Assembly: GCF_900109515.1 (NCBI RefSeq)
Contig: NZ_FOBD01000001.1
Span: 372,001 to 436,000, forward strand
DNA from: Paenibacillus sp. OK003
GTDB taxonomy: Bacteria > Bacillota > Bacilli > Paenibacillales > Paenibacillaceae
DNA length: 64,000 nucleotides
Reading direction: 5' to 3'
Position 1 is the first letter of the stretch, and every line of letters begins with the position of its first letter. A model generated the notes under the pieces. That model was given only the letters and a program-made list of their open reading frames with translations. It had not been told where the DNA came from and did no database searches. A program made the translations under genes and the position numbers. Below are positions 62,605 through 64,000 of this stretch, piece after piece.

Positions 62605-64000
62605 ATGGGTTATCGCAGCCTTGCTGTCCTCATTAGCCGATATCCGCGGTTCATCATTCTCTGCTGGGTGTTTGTCATCGGGATGTCAGCCGTCTGGGCA
62701 TGGAAATTGCCTGGCATTGTTCAGGATCATGGATTGAATGTGAACCAGGGAGATGCTCATGCTGTAGAGCTTATTCTGGAGAAAGAGTTCCATGTTCCTG
62801 CTGATCCGGTTATTCTTTTATTTGAAAAAAAAACCGGCACTACCTCCGCTGAATTCCGGGGCTGGATTAAAGATCGTCTGCAACAGGTGCGCACACTGTC
62901 AGGTGTAACGTCCATAATCTCTCCGCTTGAAGCACGTGGAAGCCGGATGCTGCGGGGGGATGTGGCTTATGCTTTGCTGGCGTTTGATGTACCGCCTCAC
63001 AAGATGGGGGAGCCGCTGGAACAGCTGCGTTCCTTGCTTAAAACCGACGGTAAGGGAACGATCCGAATAACAGGGAAATCCGTTGTCCAGCAGGATGTAA
63101 ACCGTCTCAGTTTTCGTGATTTGGAACGGGCAGAGGTTGTGGGATTGCCACTTGCCTTCGTCATTTTGTGTTTTGCATTCAGAGGTCTTTATGCAGCGCT
63201 GATTGCAGTCATTATGGGAGTATCCGGCGTCATAACGGCTATGGGAGTTACTTCCCTGATGGGTTACCATCTGGCGCTCTCCAACTTTGTAATCAACGTT
63301 ATTCCAATGGTTGGAATGGCACTAAGTATAGACTTTGCCCTGATTATTCTCAGCAGATACAGAGAGGAACTCCAGCGAAGTCAGAATAGTGAAGAAACAG
63401 GTTCGGGCGACGAAGAGGTTCTCCAGAGAATGCTGCGTACAGCGGGAAGAGCCGTATTCTTTTCTGTGGCTTGTGTGCTGTTAGGGCTGCTCGGTCTGCT
63501 CTGGATTAGATTGCCGATGTTCGTAAGTGTATCCCTGGGAGCCATTGTCGTGCTCGTCCTATCGGTCCTGTTGAATATAACACTGCTGCCAGCCATATTA
63601 TTCCTATTTACTGAGCGAATCTTTAGGCAACATTCCGGGAGTTCCATCTCTTCAAAACAGGGGCAGCATCAAAAATCGTTGCCGTCACGCTCGATTTGGG
63701 CATTATGGTCAGGTATGGTTATGAGACGGCCGATTCGAATGGCGCTGCTTGGAACGGGTACGCTGCTTGTTTTTGTTCTACCGGTTACCCGATTGGAGCT
63801 GGCCATTCCGGATGCTTCTTCCTTGCCTGACAGGATGGAGTCTCGGCAGGCGACTGAGCAGATCCAGCACATTTTTGGACAAGAAAACGTCTCTACAGTA
63901 GAAATTGTAATTGGTGGAACAGGAGAGCCGTTGACCGCATCCCACTGGCGAATGGCGCTGAGTAAAATGCGAGAGCTTCAGCAGGATTCGAATGTAGTGG
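62605..64000 (+). CDS. MMPL/RND-family transporter, 3' end beyond window
   Basis: Open from ATG 62605 to the window end, 465 codons seen. Helix 1 (FIILCWVFVIGMSAVWAW) is followed by an extracellular domain, then a helix bundle with the family motif VGMALSIDFALIILSRYREE (normally GLAIDYSLFLVSRxRE), and a second helix starting near residue 380. By family it exports lipids or polyketides using the proton gradient. It is cotranscribed with the type III PKS, which suggests the substrate. AGAGGAG precedes the ATG. Cut by the window boundary, not a natural truncation. Confidence 0.9.
   Translation, partial: MGYRSLAVLISRYPRFIILCWVFVIGMSAVWAWKLPGIVQDHGLNVNQGDAHAVELILEKEFHVPADPVILLFEKKTGTTSAEFRGWIKDRLQQVRTLSGVTSIISPLEARGSRMLRGDVAYALLAFDVPPHKMGEPLEQLRSLLKTDGKGTIRITGKSVVQQDVNRLSFRDLERAEVVGLPLAFVILCFAFRGLYAALIAVIMGVSGVITAMGVTSLMGYHLALSNFVINVIPMVGMALSIDFALIILSRYREELQRSQNSEETGSGDEEVLQRMLRTAGRAVFFSVACVLLGLLGLLWIRLPMFVSVSLGAIVVLVLSVLLNITLLPAILFLFTERIFRQHSGSSISSKQGQHQKSLPSRSIWALWSGMVMRRPIRMALLGTGTLLVFVLPVTRLELAIPDASSLPDRMESRQATEQIQHIFGQENVSTVEIVIGGTGEPLTASHWRMALSKMRELQQDSNVV

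Noticed and set aside
1..64000. CRISPR array, tRNA or rRNA
   Set aside because: No regularly spaced short direct repeats, cloverleaf-type sequences with TTCRA arms, or rRNA-like conserved blocks were recognised by eye. A tRNA scan would be the decisive test.

Overview
The window reads as a chromosomal segment of a Gram-positive endospore former of the Bacillales, most likely Paenibacillus. The reasons are mid-range base composition, strong GGAGG-type ribosome binding sites, frequent TTG and GTG starts, a spore-coat transglutaminase, an LTA-synthase-type sulfatase, a GH12 endoglucanase behind a CcpA site, glycogen genes of the glgC-glgD-glgP type and a fused trehalose PTS. No rRNA, tRNA, CRISPR array or prophage was seen. 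Genus assignment is inference.

Layout. 0-3 kb: Fur-controlled siderophore binding lipoprotein and a Btr-like AraC regulator with its own binding-protein domain. 3-9 kb: S51 peptidase, VOC protein, a PPDK-like protein without its phosphohistidine domain, and an LTA-synthase-like sulfatase. 9-19.5 kb: luciferase-like oxidoreductase, PPP phosphatase with an apparent ATT start, Mn pyrophosphatase, a divergent IF-3 paralogue, Tgl, a soluble four-PAS hybrid kinase, a lone KhtT N-domain, a DUF3153 lipoprotein, a decayed cupin and a GH12 enzyme. 19.6-24 kb: M3 peptidase, GNAT enzyme and an iron alcohol dehydrogenase behind a Rex-like site. 24-31.2 kb: a tightly packed operon of a complete Dpp/Opp-type importer plus a class V aminotransferase and an amidohydrolase.

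31.2-34.6 kb is an AT-rich island. It holds a tyrosine recombinase and a Thoeris-type defence pair, a TIR protein and a SIR2-SLOG protein (ThsA). The two genes are convergent and overlap at their 3' ends, and the same 24-bp element lies upstream of each. 35.1-49.2 kb is carbohydrate storage and use: glgC, glgD, a 295-bp element with 16-bp terminal inverted repeats, glgP, a VanZ-like protein, GH13 alpha-glucosidase, UPF0173 hydrolase, a dicarboxylate/amino acid symporter, and treA-treP. 49.4-64 kb holds hydrolases, small proteins, two MFS transporters, O-methyltransferase/LysR divergent pair, DUF1275 protein, a YwaC/RelP-type alarmone synthetase, a Gly/Pro-rich protein, a second Fur-controlled binding lipoprotein, a flavin reductase, and a type III polyketide synthase followed by an MMPL exporter cut by the window end.

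The most interesting signals are the convergent Thoeris cassette with shared flanking elements beside a recombinase; several genes whose best-placed start is a near-cognate codon (ATT, ATC, CTG) in a segment that also encodes an IF-3 paralogue; the PPDK-like protein with a cleanly missing catalytic domain; and the inverted-repeat element inside the glycogen operon.
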